Below are positions 9,901 through 19,299 of a DNA stretch of 29,476 nucleotides, piece by piece (position 1 is the stretch's first letter; every line of letters begins with the position of its first letter). Location: NCBI GenBank assembly GCA_022539475.1, contig VCMS01000419.1, positions 66,534 to 96,009 on the forward strand. The letters are read 5' to 3'. The stretch is from Gracilaria domingensis (taxonomy: Eukaryota > Rhodophyta > Florideophyceae > Gracilariales > Gracilariaceae). Below the pieces are notes generated by a model. The model saw only the letters and a list, made by a program, of their open reading frames with translations, ran no database searches and was not told the origin of the DNA. The position numbers were made by a program, and so were the translations under genes.

Positions 9901-10711
9901 TAGACCAATACTGAAACTTGTCGACACAGATACACCCGGGGAGACAAGCGATCCTGATACAATTCCAGGCGACGCAGATGGGGACAGAGGATCACCCGAA
10001 TGCGAGGAGCTCGGCCGCAAAAAGGACCCGGACATACCGGCAGACAGACTTGCTCCGCTCACACTTGCAGATATTACAGCACCCAACACGGGAGTAATAC
10101 TGGGTTCTACACTTGGTGTAGAGAGCAAGGAACTTGGTGATATGACAGATCCGGAAGTAAACCCGAACGATGAAGATGCAGACGCTAATCCATCCAAAAA
10201 AGATACACTTGGGGACAGAAAAGAACCTGAGACGGCAGCAGAACCAAGCCCTTCACTAGGACTAACTCCTGTATCACTACTAAGTTCTGCGGTAGGGCTT
10301 GGGGGTGAGAAGCTAATCGACAAAAACGACCCAGAGACGCTTCCGAATGACGTAGATGGAGAAGCTAACCTGTTCGAGAATATAGAACTCGTTGGCACAA
10401 CTGATGCAGATAAGGCAACAGAGGAAACGCTTCCAAATGATGTAGATGGAGAAGCTAACCCATTCGAGAATATAGAACTCGTTGGCACAACTGATGCAGA
10501 TGGGGCAGCAGAGGCTTCCGAATGACGTAGATGAAGAAGCTAACACAATCGAGAGTATAGAACCCGTTGGCACAACTGATGCAGATGGAGCAACAGAGCC
10601 CAACGCTCCATTCTGGCTAATAGGCAAACCATGGCTGGGAATCACCCCTGGAATAGTCGGGGCGGAGAGGCTAAGAGAAGGAGACGGTAGGCTGCTAACT
10701 GTCCGAGTCAC
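6985..10711 (-). CDS. Ser/Pro-rich single-pass membrane protein with VWA-like domain (probable intron; 5' frameshift)
   Basis: From the ATG at 10488 the frame encodes about 650 residues of Ser/Pro-rich repeats (SPS, SPSTSFGS, SGSFLSPS), as in extensin-like, probably glycosylated extracellular regions. A membrane segment follows (IAVGSLVVVLVVGVVVY, about 654-670), then a run of seven Asp near 708 and a VWA-like domain from about 835 (DLLFVFNSSGALSW ... RRVVLINAGELTKGG). A basic tail, RKRMKKSREKAKEKRK, ends the protein. An in-frame TGA at 7453-7455 falls inside a possible 63-nt intron (separate entry). Upstream of 10488 the same repeat peptide continues in another frame to at least 10711, because one DNA repeat lacks 5 bases near 10514; the true start and any signal peptide are unresolved. 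The metal-site residues of the VWA fold are altered (see findings). It may be a surface-to-cytoplasm adhesion or sensing protein; this is inference. Confidence 0.75.
7451..7513 (-). other. Putative 63-nt intron in the VWA-like gene
   Basis: On the minus strand the segment starts gtatga (7513 downward) and ends ttgaag (7451). Removing it joins ...LKWS to RLRRVVLINAGEL in frame and removes the in-frame TGA at 7453-7455. The joined protein reads as a normal VWA beta-strand. The length is a multiple of three and the ends obey GT-AG. The alternative is a plain nonsense mutation with about 20 extra codons. Confidence 0.6.
10338..10601 (-). repeat. Three tandem 87-90-bp coding repeats
   Basis: Units at about 10338-10427, 10428-10514 and 10515-10601 share cttcc(g/a)aatgacgtagatg and gttggcacaactgatgcaga. 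On the minus strand they encode copies of a peptide ending SVVPTSSIFSN...ASPSTSFGS. The junction between the second and third copy lacks aaacg, which shifts the frame, probably by replication slippage. Confidence 0.8.
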
Positions 10712-10868
10712 AATCCCCGCGACGAGGCACTTCAGCTCGGAACAGAAGTTAAGCTCGGAAGGCTGCTAACCCTCGTAGTAACAATCCCTGCTGGTCATGC
10801 ACCCAAGCTCGGTTGATGTTGACAGACCAGGGTAAAGAATGTTAGAAAGCTCGGAGTAGAGCTCGAGC

Positions 10869-11186
10869 TCAGCAAAGAACTCTAGTGAGCCCCGAATTTC
10901 GAGCCGGAGCCACTGGCGATCGTACGGCTAACTTCTCGCACCAACTGACAGAGTCACGTCCGGCAAAGAACTTCAGGTACCGATCATCACTGCCCTGGAG
11001 CTGCTTGTAACGCTTAGGTGACATGAGCATGCCGGGTGGCCAGTTCTGGCGATACGAGCTGTTAATCTCGTACAAGCTGTTGCAGCAATGGACACCTGGC
11101 ATACGCCGACAACCTAACCACCACCTAAAATCATAATTTATGTTCCTCGGAATTAAATAAACACCTATGGAGCACCTATGCACCAC
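10869..11186 (-). CDS. Possible exon or small ORF of unknown function
   Basis: A 105-codon minus-strand frame lies just upstream of the VWA-like gene. Its first about 28 residues look non-coding, but from RRMPGVHCCNSLYEINSSY onward the codon choice looks like coding sequence, and the segment has several Cys and Trp (WPPGMLMSP, RDSVSWCEKL). A ttttag acceptor-like site precedes this part. It could be an upstream exon of the VWA-like gene or a separate small gene; I recognise no family. No signal peptide is visible. Confidence 0.35.
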   Translation of the reverse strand: MVHRCSIGVYLIPRNINYDFRWWLGCRRMPGVHCCNSLYEINSSYRQNWPPGMLMSPKRYKQLQGSDDRYLKFFAGRDSVSWCEKLAVRSPVAPARNSGLTRVLC

Positions 11187-11864
11187 TTTGGTTAAACATC
11201 ACAACCTTCTGAACATCGAAACTTTTGGCAATTTTCTACCAGGGAATGGGGGTTGTTTGATCGATTGTTGCCGAGCCCACAGCGGCGCTGTGCTGGTGGC
11301 GCGCACGTTGCGTTGCTGTACCGCCTATCTTTCGGCCCCTTCTCAGTACAAAATGTATACACGTGCGCGTCGGTGCGTGCAAGTACATTTCGCTCTCGCG
11401 CTCATTTGACAAGTGAAAAGCACCAACGTTGGCCGTGCGCAATGGTGACTCCACGCTCATGCGAGTTCTTCTCCGTGATTTTGAAAAGACGCCAGTGCTC
11501 GAGATCTTCAACCTTATAAGCGTACTTGAGTTTGATTTCAACCGTTCAAACCAGTAGTTAAACTATGACTCTCCACTTTTAACTGCCATACAACATCCGA
11601 GCCATTGTGCTCGCCGTGCTTTTCAGGAGAGCAAGCACAGAGTAGCTCGTCCCCGTCGTACTACTGACGTCCCGCAGTGCACCACATGTAGACTATCTCT
11701 TTGCTACACAAAACGAAAACCATCTGTTGCTCTTTGCATCGTCCTTCTCACTTGCATTTGAATCTCTGCGAGTAAACGTCTACTAACAACACAAAAACAA
11801 CCAACTCTATCAAAAACCGTTCATAGCGGCACGAAAGGAGTTTTCATTCAGCTGTAGAACAGAG

Positions 11865-11872
11865 TATATAAT
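11865..11872 (+). promoter_or_regulatory. TATA-like box
   Basis: A tatataat sequence lies 24-31 bp before the ATG of the possible secreted-protein gene. That spacing would put transcription start almost at the ATG, so support is weak. Confidence 0.25.
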
Positions 11873-11895
11873 GTATCGCCTGAAATAGTTCACAG

Positions 11896-12177
11896 ATGCC
11901 TAGGAGCACAGCGAAACATTTCTGCTTTGCAATCCTCTCCATTTCGTCATTAGCACTCATTGTCCACGCTCGACCACCAATCAACATCCGCAACCCATGC
12001 CTCTAACGATCTTGTCACTGACGCATGTTCCACAACAACGATTAACAACTTATTGCATGGCATGCTGAGAAACAACGACCATTGAAAAGAAGCGGCGCTG
12101 CCCTCCACAACTTGAAAGAGAACTGTGAATCATTGAGAGCGACTTTAACGTTTTCTCAACCTTCGATGGGAGATTAA
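11896..12177 (+). pseudogene. Small secreted-protein-like gene, frameshifted
   Basis: The ATG at 11896 opens a 36-codon frame starting MPRSTAKHFCFAILSISSLA and then LIVHARPP. This is a convincing signal peptide: basic start, hydrophobic core, and a small residue before the likely cleavage site at VHA. The frame stops at 12004-12006. The next frame continues coherently from about 11993 (HASNDLVTDACSTTTINNLL, to a TGA), and a third frame continues with ALHNLKENCESLRATL to a TAA at 12175-12177. Together this suggests a roughly 90-residue secreted protein with two spaced Cys, broken by two small indels. I know no family. The alternative is chance open frames after a short hydrophobic ORF. Confidence 0.4.
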
Positions 12178-13499
12178 TCCGGGTCAAGGCAAGGTGGTTA
12201 AAAAAACTATTTAATGATATTGTAGGAAGATAATTAGTTGGCGTTAAATAGTGAAAGATGGGGGTTTGTACAGAAGATCGTCCGATGAGAACTTCGATAA
12301 GAGGAATGGGACGAATTTAGGTGAACAAAAGAAAGTGTGCCACGAGCTCAGAAGGCCGAATAGCTTAACACTCCTTGCTTGCACGGTATCGCATTGATTT
12401 CTTTGATCTAGTAAGAGCCCGGGTTTTAATGACGTCTAACGAATACGGTAAAGACAATGATCATCATACGTCATTGGATGGGAGAGAGGTACCTTTGACG
12501 CCATTGAAAAGGCCGTTCGGATGTCAAACAACAAGTACTTGGCAGATAAAGACTGTATATGCGCGAAGAAAAGGACAAATGATGGTTAAGCGTAGACGTA
12601 GGTAAAATGGAAGGTGGAGGTGGTTATAAAAAATGGCAAAATATCCATGCTTTAAAGGACGTTAAAGATTGAAAACAGTTTGCGGAGAAAAAGGCACAAA
12701 GATGTATTTGGTGATAAAGATAAAAGCAAGGGTGGCAATGTTATGGATTGTACTTTTACTATTTGATTGTGAATATTATGATTGAAATGGGCGGTGTGCT
12801 GCTGAGTGGGGCTGATAGTGAGCCTACGGTTGAGAAGATATTAATCCTGCGCAGCTTTTTGTTCGTTTAAGAGATGGAGATGAGATAAAACGTGTATGGT
12901 GTACTATAATGTGCGCCAGGAGGCCTAGATGAGTTGCGCAAGAGAAGCTTATTGTCCTTAGAAACGTGATAGACGTGCTGGAGAAGGCGGTGAAAGTGTT
13001 CTGCACAAGACAAGGGTTGGTGGAGGAAAGGATGTTGAAATTGGATGTAGAAGGAAGGACAGAGATGGGAAGTGCGGGAAGGGTTGCGGCACAGAAGGAG
13101 TTCTTTTTGACAACGAAGACGAAGGCTGGTAGTTTTGGGCACCGGAAGAGCCGTCTGACGAAGAGGCGTAAGGAGAAGAGGATGGTGATGGAAGAGGTGC
13201 CAAAGGAGGCAATCGGGGCTCCGGTCTTGACTGGGTTTTTACGTAGGGCATGAAACTGCGAACGGCCCAACGAAATCAGGCGGCGCATAAGGAGAAAAGG
13301 ATGGGGAGGAATGGGAAGCTGTTTTTGGGCGACGCGGGTGTACGGGATTGGGGAGGGTTGCTACCCGTACTTCTACAGAAAATCTTTTGGGGAGACGAAG
13401 AGGAAGGATCCGAACGCAGGATCGGCGAAAAATGAGTAAAGAGTGATTGCGGTTTGGATGGGAAGGAACGTTGGGATGATTGAGGTGGGATGAGTTGTG
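12178..13499. other. Gene-poor stretch, purine-rich on the + strand
   Basis: No gene is supportable here. From about 12960 to 13460 the + strand is strongly purine-rich (gga, gaag, ggaa runs), which opens several overlapping Pro/Ser-rich frames on the minus strand. None shows a recognisable domain. Confidence 0.5.
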
Positions 13500-13785
13500 A
13501 TTTTTGTTGCAACTCAGAGGAAAATGGAAACGCAAACTAGCACGAGTGCAGTTTTGAGAGAGGGTCGCGGAAAAGAGTGAATGGGGTGGTGCGGCGAAGT
13601 AGAACCTCTACAAAAACTAGGAGACCCAAGAACTAAACTGCGCAAAATGGAATTTAATATTCCAAAATTTCTTAATTTTTTGAGTGCCAGCCTCTGCCAC
13701 CCCCTCGCGCGCCCCAAATAGCTCCAAAACTAGCTTAGTTTCCAAAGCGAACAGACTATATTCCACTTTGCAGAACACAGACGTA
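13500..13785 (-). repeat. Repeat B, left copy (inverted to 24950-25235)
   Basis: The complement begins cgtctgtgttctgcaaagtg at 13785 and matches 24950-25235 closely, including gtagaggttctacttcgccg and cgtttccattttc. Similarity fades beyond about 13500. The sharp edge at 13785 marks a boundary with the GC-rich ORF. The pair could be ends of one element, two solo copies, or relics of an inversion. Confidence 0.8.
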
Positions 13786-13792
13786 CGTTACG

Positions 13793-14763
13793 GTGCGCGT
13801 CTGGGCTGTGCCCGACCCTAGTTTAGTCTCCGATGCGCTAGCGGCTTCCGCCGCGCGCCAGCTGCACGCGGGCGCGTTGTGTGGCAGCGTCGCCGACTTC
13901 TCCACCGCGCTGGCTCGCGCCCTTCCGCGCTTCATCAGGCCAAGCGTGGCGGCGTTGCAGCCGCCGCTGGCCGTGCTGTCGACACTGCCACGCCACCGCC
14001 GGGCGTCTCTTTCTCGCGGCCGCCGCGCTGGGCGGGCAGCGCTGCGTGCGCGACTCAACGTTGTTCGCCAAGCGTGGCGGCGCGTGGTACGTGGCGACTG
14101 CCGCCACCAATGCCAACCCGGGCCTCGGCATGCCGCCACGCGTGCGCACGTTTGTGAGCGCCTAACTGGACCCGTGGCTGCGCGCGCCGCCTATGATGCT
14201 GCGACGCTGGTGGCGACGACGGTGTCGGAGCGCCGCAACTGGACAGCACCCAGCTTCGTTCCAGCGCGCGCGTTCGTGGCACTGCCAGGCAGTGCGGCGC
14301 TCAACAGTGAGCTGCTGTCGCCGTCGGCGCGCGATTATACGCCAATGCGGCTGGCCCTGCTGCTGTGCGCGCGCGCGCTGCAACGCGACAACGACGCGCC
14401 CACAGTGAGCAGCGTGGCCATCTTCACGCTGCCGTTGCTGTTCAACCTCATGCCGGTGGAACTCATCGCAGACGTTGACACGCTAAGCATGTTGCTGTAC
14501 AAGCTGCTCACTGACGTGCTCTCTGCCGTGACGCTTCTGATCAAGGGCTTCGAGGTGCTGCTGGTGGGCGCGCAGCCTTCGTAGGCCGCCATCACGCGCG
14601 TCATCGGCGCCGACGTGCACACCCGCACTGCGCGCGCCGACAAGGCCGCCGTGATGCTTGTGGCGATGTGCGAGCCGCAGTGCTCGTTTCTCATCGCCGC
14701 ATTTGCCGTCGCGCTCGCGTTCGTGGCCGGCGGCGTGCTCGCCGAGTTTGGCGCCATGCGCTG
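13793..14763 (+). pseudogene. GC-rich, Ala-rich decayed ORF of unknown function
   Basis: The region is much richer in G+C than its surroundings and reads as an Ala/Leu-rich protein. Frame 13793-14584 runs from MRVWAVPDPSLVSDALAAS to LLVGAQPS, then stops at 14582-14584. The same frame continues after the stop (AAITRVIGADVHTRT ... SFLIAAFAVALAFVAGG) to a TGA at 14761-14763. In the middle (about 13980-14165) another frame looks more coding-like (RLFLAAAALGGQRCV), so two indels are likely. Hydrophobic stretches (SVAIFTLPLLFNLM, LIAAFAVALAFVAGGVL) could be membrane segments or buried helices of an alpha-solenoid. Composition resembles the Ecm29-like region at 27000-27880, but I could not align the two. 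It lies between repeat B and the right arm. Confidence 0.5.
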
Positions 14764-14956
14764 ACGAGCGCGAAACAGCGGCGGCGTAACGCGCAGCGCT
14801 GCCTGATGCGTATCGCGGCGAGGGGCGCGCAATTCGCAGCCGGGCGTGCGTGCGCCAAGGGCGAGCGATGCGCGGGCACGTTACGTTTTGGCTGGATATG
14901 CGTGCGGTGTGTGTTTTGGGAGGTCTGTGGACGCTACCAGAATGAGGCGGAAACGA

Positions 14957-15030
14957 GCCCGCGGGCGGGGGGGGGGTCGGTCGTGTTAGGGTAGGTACCC
15001 TAACACGACCGGACCCCCCCGCCCGCGGGC
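14957..15030. repeat. GC-rich hairpin H5 (right arm)
   Basis: A 74-bp palindrome, gcccgcgggc and a long G run, then ggtcgtgttagggta and the complement; centre ggtaggtacc. It corresponds to H3. Confidence 0.9.
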
Positions 15031-15068
15031 ATGAAATCGCACATTTTTGAAAAAATCGGCCAAAACGT

Positions 15069-15140
15069 GCCCGCGGGCGGGGGGGTCCGTTCGTGTTAGG
15101 GTACCTACCCTAACACGAACGGACCCCCCCGCCCGCGGGC
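15069..15140. repeat. GC-rich hairpin H6, perfect 35-bp stem
   Basis: Bases 15069-15103 are exactly complementary to 15106-15140, with a 2-base centre (cc). Compared with the other copies, the stem reads cgttcgtg facing cacgaacg, so a substitution on one side is matched on the other. The seven-G run faces a seven-C run. Confidence 0.95.
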
Positions 15141-15176
15141 ATAAAAAAGCACATTTTTTAAAAAACCGGCCAAAAC

Positions 15177-15256
15177 GTGCCCGCGGACGCGGGGGTGCGG
15201 TTGTGTTAGGGTAGCCACCCTAACACAACCGATCCCCCCCACGCCGGCGGGCACGT
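15177..15256. repeat. GC-rich hairpin H7 (right arm)
   Basis: An imperfect palindrome of about 80 bp, with ggttgtgttaggg facing ccctaacacaacc and gtgcccgcgg facing ccggcgggcac. It corresponds to H1, whose equivalent stem holds a mismatch; here the same position is fully paired. Confidence 0.9.
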
Positions 15257-16199
15257 TCTAGTCACATTTTGGCACCATGCCGAGACCTCCCAAAACCCCT
15301 TCCTCAACACTTCTTGCACTCATTACCATGCACCCGCCCGCGAACTCGTTGGCACCGCTGTCTACGTGGATTGGCGGGATGGCAAAAAGCTGTACATTGA
15401 TTAGAGTATATCTTGAGTATTAGGAGCGCTTCAAAACGCATGAATGGAGAGCGCTACCACTGTTCGCATAAATCTACGTCCACCAAAACCCTTTGCTAGA
15501 AGGAACTTTTTGAGGCCATTCTGTAGCGTTTTGATACCTCCCAAAACACAATCGGTTGCATTCCTCGCAACGATTTTTTTGCGAGCTGAGTACAGATCTT
15601 TTAGAGATAAATCAACTAGTTTTTTCATCCAATTGATGCTCAACCAGTAACATAATACGCGAACTTGTTACAATTTGTGTAGTTTCTGACACACTACACC
15701 ATTTAAACTGATCAAAGTGGCGAAGAGACGTACCACCGAAGCGCGCCAACACTCTCACGCACAAAAGTGGTAATGCGCAGGGATGAGATGCATAAAAAAC
15801 AAAGTGACGACAGTATGTAGCTACTTAAATACTCGCCACCAGTTTTTCCCGTGAAGATACAAATTCTACTGATGATGAAGATAAGGTATTATCTAATAAC
15901 ATGAGCGCTTCCGCTCTAGCGTTCAATGTATATATCTGAATCTAATTTGTTCGTTGTGACGTTCTGACAAACAGCGATGAAGGCCTCCAACGACCATATA
16001 ATACCGGATTTATAGGGGTAATAGAGCGAGCTCTCTGCGAAACACCATAAATAACTAAATGGAGTCCTGGTAGGCTAACTACTACATGATTTTAAGAGGT
16101 TTAGAGAACGGGGTTTGTAGCAGCTCTTATATGCTAAATTCATTCAGTATAAAACTCTTTGAAACAGAATGGCGACGAGAGTCGTCGCGGAAAGCAAAA
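15257..16199. other. Right-arm spacer without a convincing gene
   Basis: This is the inverted counterpart of the left-arm spacer. The motif agacctcccaaaac occurs at 15283-15296, and a one-base variant at 15534-15547. The ORF at 15431-15643 (-) shares a patchy peptide with 4405-4815 but has no conserved start codon. Confidence 0.55.
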
Positions 16200-18616
16200 C
16201 AGATGGTAGGCATGAAAACCGTTCAGCCCTGTGTGCTTGAGCTGGTAGCACATGATTATCGTTCCAATTTTGAAATCGTATCGCTTCACCTTCCGTTAAC
16301 AAAGCCTGTCACCAACAATACAAGAGAAGACATTAATCGACGTGTTGCGGAGATGCCGTAAAAGGCTGCCAATGGTTTTAGTTTTTCTTCTGTTGAGAGT
16401 CGAGATAGAACCTCAGACTCGCAGTTCTAGAGCTATGAATTCCTACCCACGACTTTGTCGAGGAGCGTTAAAGGCTTCAATCTGCCACCAAAGGGACGAA
16501 ATAGAGTTTTCATTACATCATGCGCCACGATTGCACCTATAACTAGTCCAAGCGACGCCCGAGTCCTGAGAGAAAACTATTTTGATTGAAGCCCTGTCCT
16601 GCGCTCCCTATCAGATTTCAAAGAATTCCTTTACGAAAGGAAAACCATGTCAAGGTTTTTGTATGCTTTGGCTTCCATCATTCAAAGGAGATCTGCCTTT
16701 GTGAAGGTTCCATTCAGTGACCTGCCTTTCTTCGACGTGGACAAATCTATATGTAAACCTTTGGCAAAAAAGTTGCATTGCATTGGGGATAGATTTGCGT
16801 TTGTAAAGTTGCTGATTTGAGTACGTATCGTTCGAAATAAACGTGACGTGGATGATTCTATTGCAGTGAGTAGCGTCTCTGACTAGAGGTTTTCGATTTC
16901 TGGAGTATTAATCAGCTTCAATTTGTCTGGATGCAAGTTGCGTAACTGTTCGAAGAGAGCTCTCCTTGTTCCCAACAGACTGCATAGAAACAACCTCTGG
17001 ATCAATCCTACCGTCAAGGGGGTTTCGATGAACGACGGAATAAGAGATATGTACTCAGAACGCTTGAGAGTACCGCCTGAGATATACTCTCCCTCGCAAG
17101 ACATATACTTCTTCCTGCCTCGCCTTTCTTTGCATATTCCAGAATAACTGAGTATGTATCTCTAACGCTTTTGGTTTGGTCCTGAGAGGGTCCAGTGAAT
17201 GAAGTAAGAATACTACTGCATAAAGATGAGGGAGGGGCCTCGAATCTATGACAGGAGCTCCCCGTTTTGGTCCCGTGAAGAGTTAACAGAATGTCTTTAG
17301 CCTCAAAAGTATCCGCACGAAAACTTGCAGAGGATGGCACACTCGACTTAGTTTGTCTTCGCCGATGAACTGAAAACTTTCTGCGTGAGATATAGAATGG
17401 GCTCTAGGACTTGACGAAGAGATTCTTGAAGGATTTGCATCCTGGCCTCGCGTAGAGACTTGCTAGAAACGAATGGCATTGCGTCTGCTTCAGATGCGGA
17501 AACCTCGATCAGTGTGGTAGGGAAGTATGCCACGACTGTGAGGTCATCACGGATGCACTTACGGCGTAGCTCGTCGGAGAAGTTGAGAAATATGAGGTGA
17601 AGAGGATAGGCGGTAACTAATGTTTGCTTTAGAGTTGTTGAAGACTTATCGGTGTATACCTGCAGAAGACCTACGAAAGATTCACTGTAACTTATTTCTT
17701 GGGAGTACCACACTATTCTACTATCCAACGAGCCCATGACCATTTCCTTAAGTTTTGAGGTGGCGTCTCTTGCGAGAGAGCCGGACATGGGGTGAGATAT
17801 TTTCGTGGAGTGGGTCTGAGGTATAGGGTGGAAGAATGTGTTTTCGTTGTTAGCCAACTGGAGCTGTTTCAAAAGTGTCTGAACGGGGTCTCTCGTGTAG
17901 AGGGTGGCGCTGAACTTACATCCTTCTGGCGAGACAGTTCTTCGATTGAAACCGTCCTTTGAGGCGTATCGTTCGAAAATGGCGTTCTTCAGTTCTGTAC
18001 AGCGCTTGGAACTTGTTATGGTCTCGTTGAATCGCTCTTGCGAGAATCGCGGGTCCCGAAGTAGCCCAATTAGCTCGTCTGCCTCACTATGACCAAGGTT
18101 GGAAGCTAGTGAAGCCAGACAAACCGTGAGATAATCCATATGCAAATCACCGAGGGCCTCCTCAGAAGGCACTGGGCGGGAACTGCTTCCGTGTTCTCGC
18201 TCTAATGACTCGGGACCCCGGGAAAGAGAAACACAATGCGAAGTGTCCGGAATGGGAGGGGCGCACAGAGTGTGGTCAACGATGTCCTCGAACACCGGAG
18301 GCTCGGGAAGGCGACAAGGGGCAGTGACCGTTTCGGAAGATGCGGCCGCGTGCGCGGAAAGCTTGAGACGCTTGCTTCTCCGAATGGGCCGCCTATTGTC
18401 GTCTTCCAGCGCTGCTTTCAGACGAAACGGGCAATGGTTGACATGCTGTTGAAGAGATAAGACTCCTCGGCGAGTAACGAAGGGGCACCCACGCTTCTTA
18501 TGTGTACAGTAGTAGACCATGGGAAGAAGAAATGAACGAGAAACGACGACAAAGACTTCAAGGGAAGGTCGTCCGAAGGGAGAAGGAGGTCGAGCGGCAG
18601 TCAAGATCGACGTCAT
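16200..18616 (-). pseudogene. Transposase-like pseudogene, right arm (tentatively Plavaka/Tnp2-like)
   Basis: The ATG at 18616 opens an uninterrupted frame of 422 codons to 17348, the best-preserved part of this gene in the window. It starts MTSILTAARPPSPFG and includes RRSKRLKLSAHA, then SEADELIGLLRDPRFSQERF and LRRKCIRDDLTVVAYFPTTL. A single-base loss near 17377 (ctgaaaacttt against ctgaaaaccttt on the left) ends it. The continuation in another frame (17340-17014) keeps the TFEAKDILLTLHGTKT segment, but the Cys knuckle is changed to SCHRFEAPP, losing the second Cys. Further downstream, HPDKLKLINTPEIENL and the C-terminal part are spread over several frames to about 16200. The segment between the knuckle and the 3' end matches the left copy. 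Neither arm encodes an intact protein as read. Confidence 0.65.
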
Positions 18617-18655
18617 GCTGAGAACGGAGAATATATTTTGAGTTTAAATCACGTG
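18617..18655 (-). promoter_or_regulatory. Promoter-like block before the right transposase
   Basis: This is the inverted equivalent of 1398-1436, with aatatatt at 18630-18637 and a cacgtg at 18650-18655. I see essentially no difference from the left copy, in contrast with the diverged flanks. Confidence 0.45.
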
Positions 18656-18890
18656 CTTTCGTTCAAAAAGGAACGTAGGTACACGTCGACCTCAACACAA
18701 GGGTGTACTTCTCGTATTATCTACCACTGGTTATAAACATGTGGATTTCCAACTTTGTAAGCTGTACACCTGTCCAATCTCGCACAGAAAAATAAATCTC
18801 TTCCCTCCGCCGCCGCCGCCGCGCCTCCGACGTCCGACCTTCCGTTACCGTCGTGATCCGTGCCATCCACATCCTCGCGTTATACTCCGC

Positions 18891-18963
18891 TCCGTCCTTC
18901 TCTTTTCCTCCCTCTACTTTATGGAGGCTCCTTAAAGTAGGGGGCGGAAAAAAGTAGGACGGA
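18891..18963. repeat. Long imperfect hairpin upstream of the right transposase
   Basis: tccgtccttcttttcctccc faces the complement ending aaaaagtaggacgga, with a central ctactttatggag/ctccttaaagtag stem. It is the counterpart of 1091-1163. A run of gcc triplets lies nearby at about 18807-18822. Confidence 0.75.
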
Positions 18964-19220
18964 GTCATCCGTATCTCACGGATGTATTCCGTGCAATCTA
19001 TTCGTACGTTCTTCCATATCCTTCCACGTATCTTTGCTCTAAACTAACCAATCCTCACCACGTTTCTTCGCGCTCTGCGACATGCAAACGGCAGGAAATA
19101 AGCTAATCACCCCCAACTTCTTCTATTTGCTCAAGATATAGAACGAGTTGAAGGGTGAAAACGGGAACCTGGTAGCCCAAAGCGACGACTGTAAGTACGC
19201 GACCAATGGTTCATTTCGTT

Positions 19221-19299
19221 GCGCCATAGGCTCTAGTTTCGCCTCTTGCGCTACTTTTCAAAAGTAGCGCAAGACGCGAGAAGCTAGAGCCTATAGCGC
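19221..19299. repeat. 79-bp hairpin found only in the right arm
   Basis: A perfect inner stem, tcttgcgctactttt at 19244-19258 and its complement at 19260-19274, has a one-base loop. An outer stem, gcgccataggctctag against ctagagcctatagcgc, extends it with one or two mismatches. The left arm at about 805-840 has only one outer half (gctagagcctatggcgc), so the hairpin was gained here or lost there. Confidence 0.8.

Noticed and set aside
12824..13288. Minus-strand Pro/Ser-rich ORFs around 12824-13535
   Set aside because: Several overlapping frames are open at once in purine-rich DNA, which points to composition and not coding.
4769..15256. ttaggg/ccctaa in each hairpin as telomeric repeats
   Set aside because: Each hairpin has a single unit in each half, never a tandem run, so they are not telomeric tracts.
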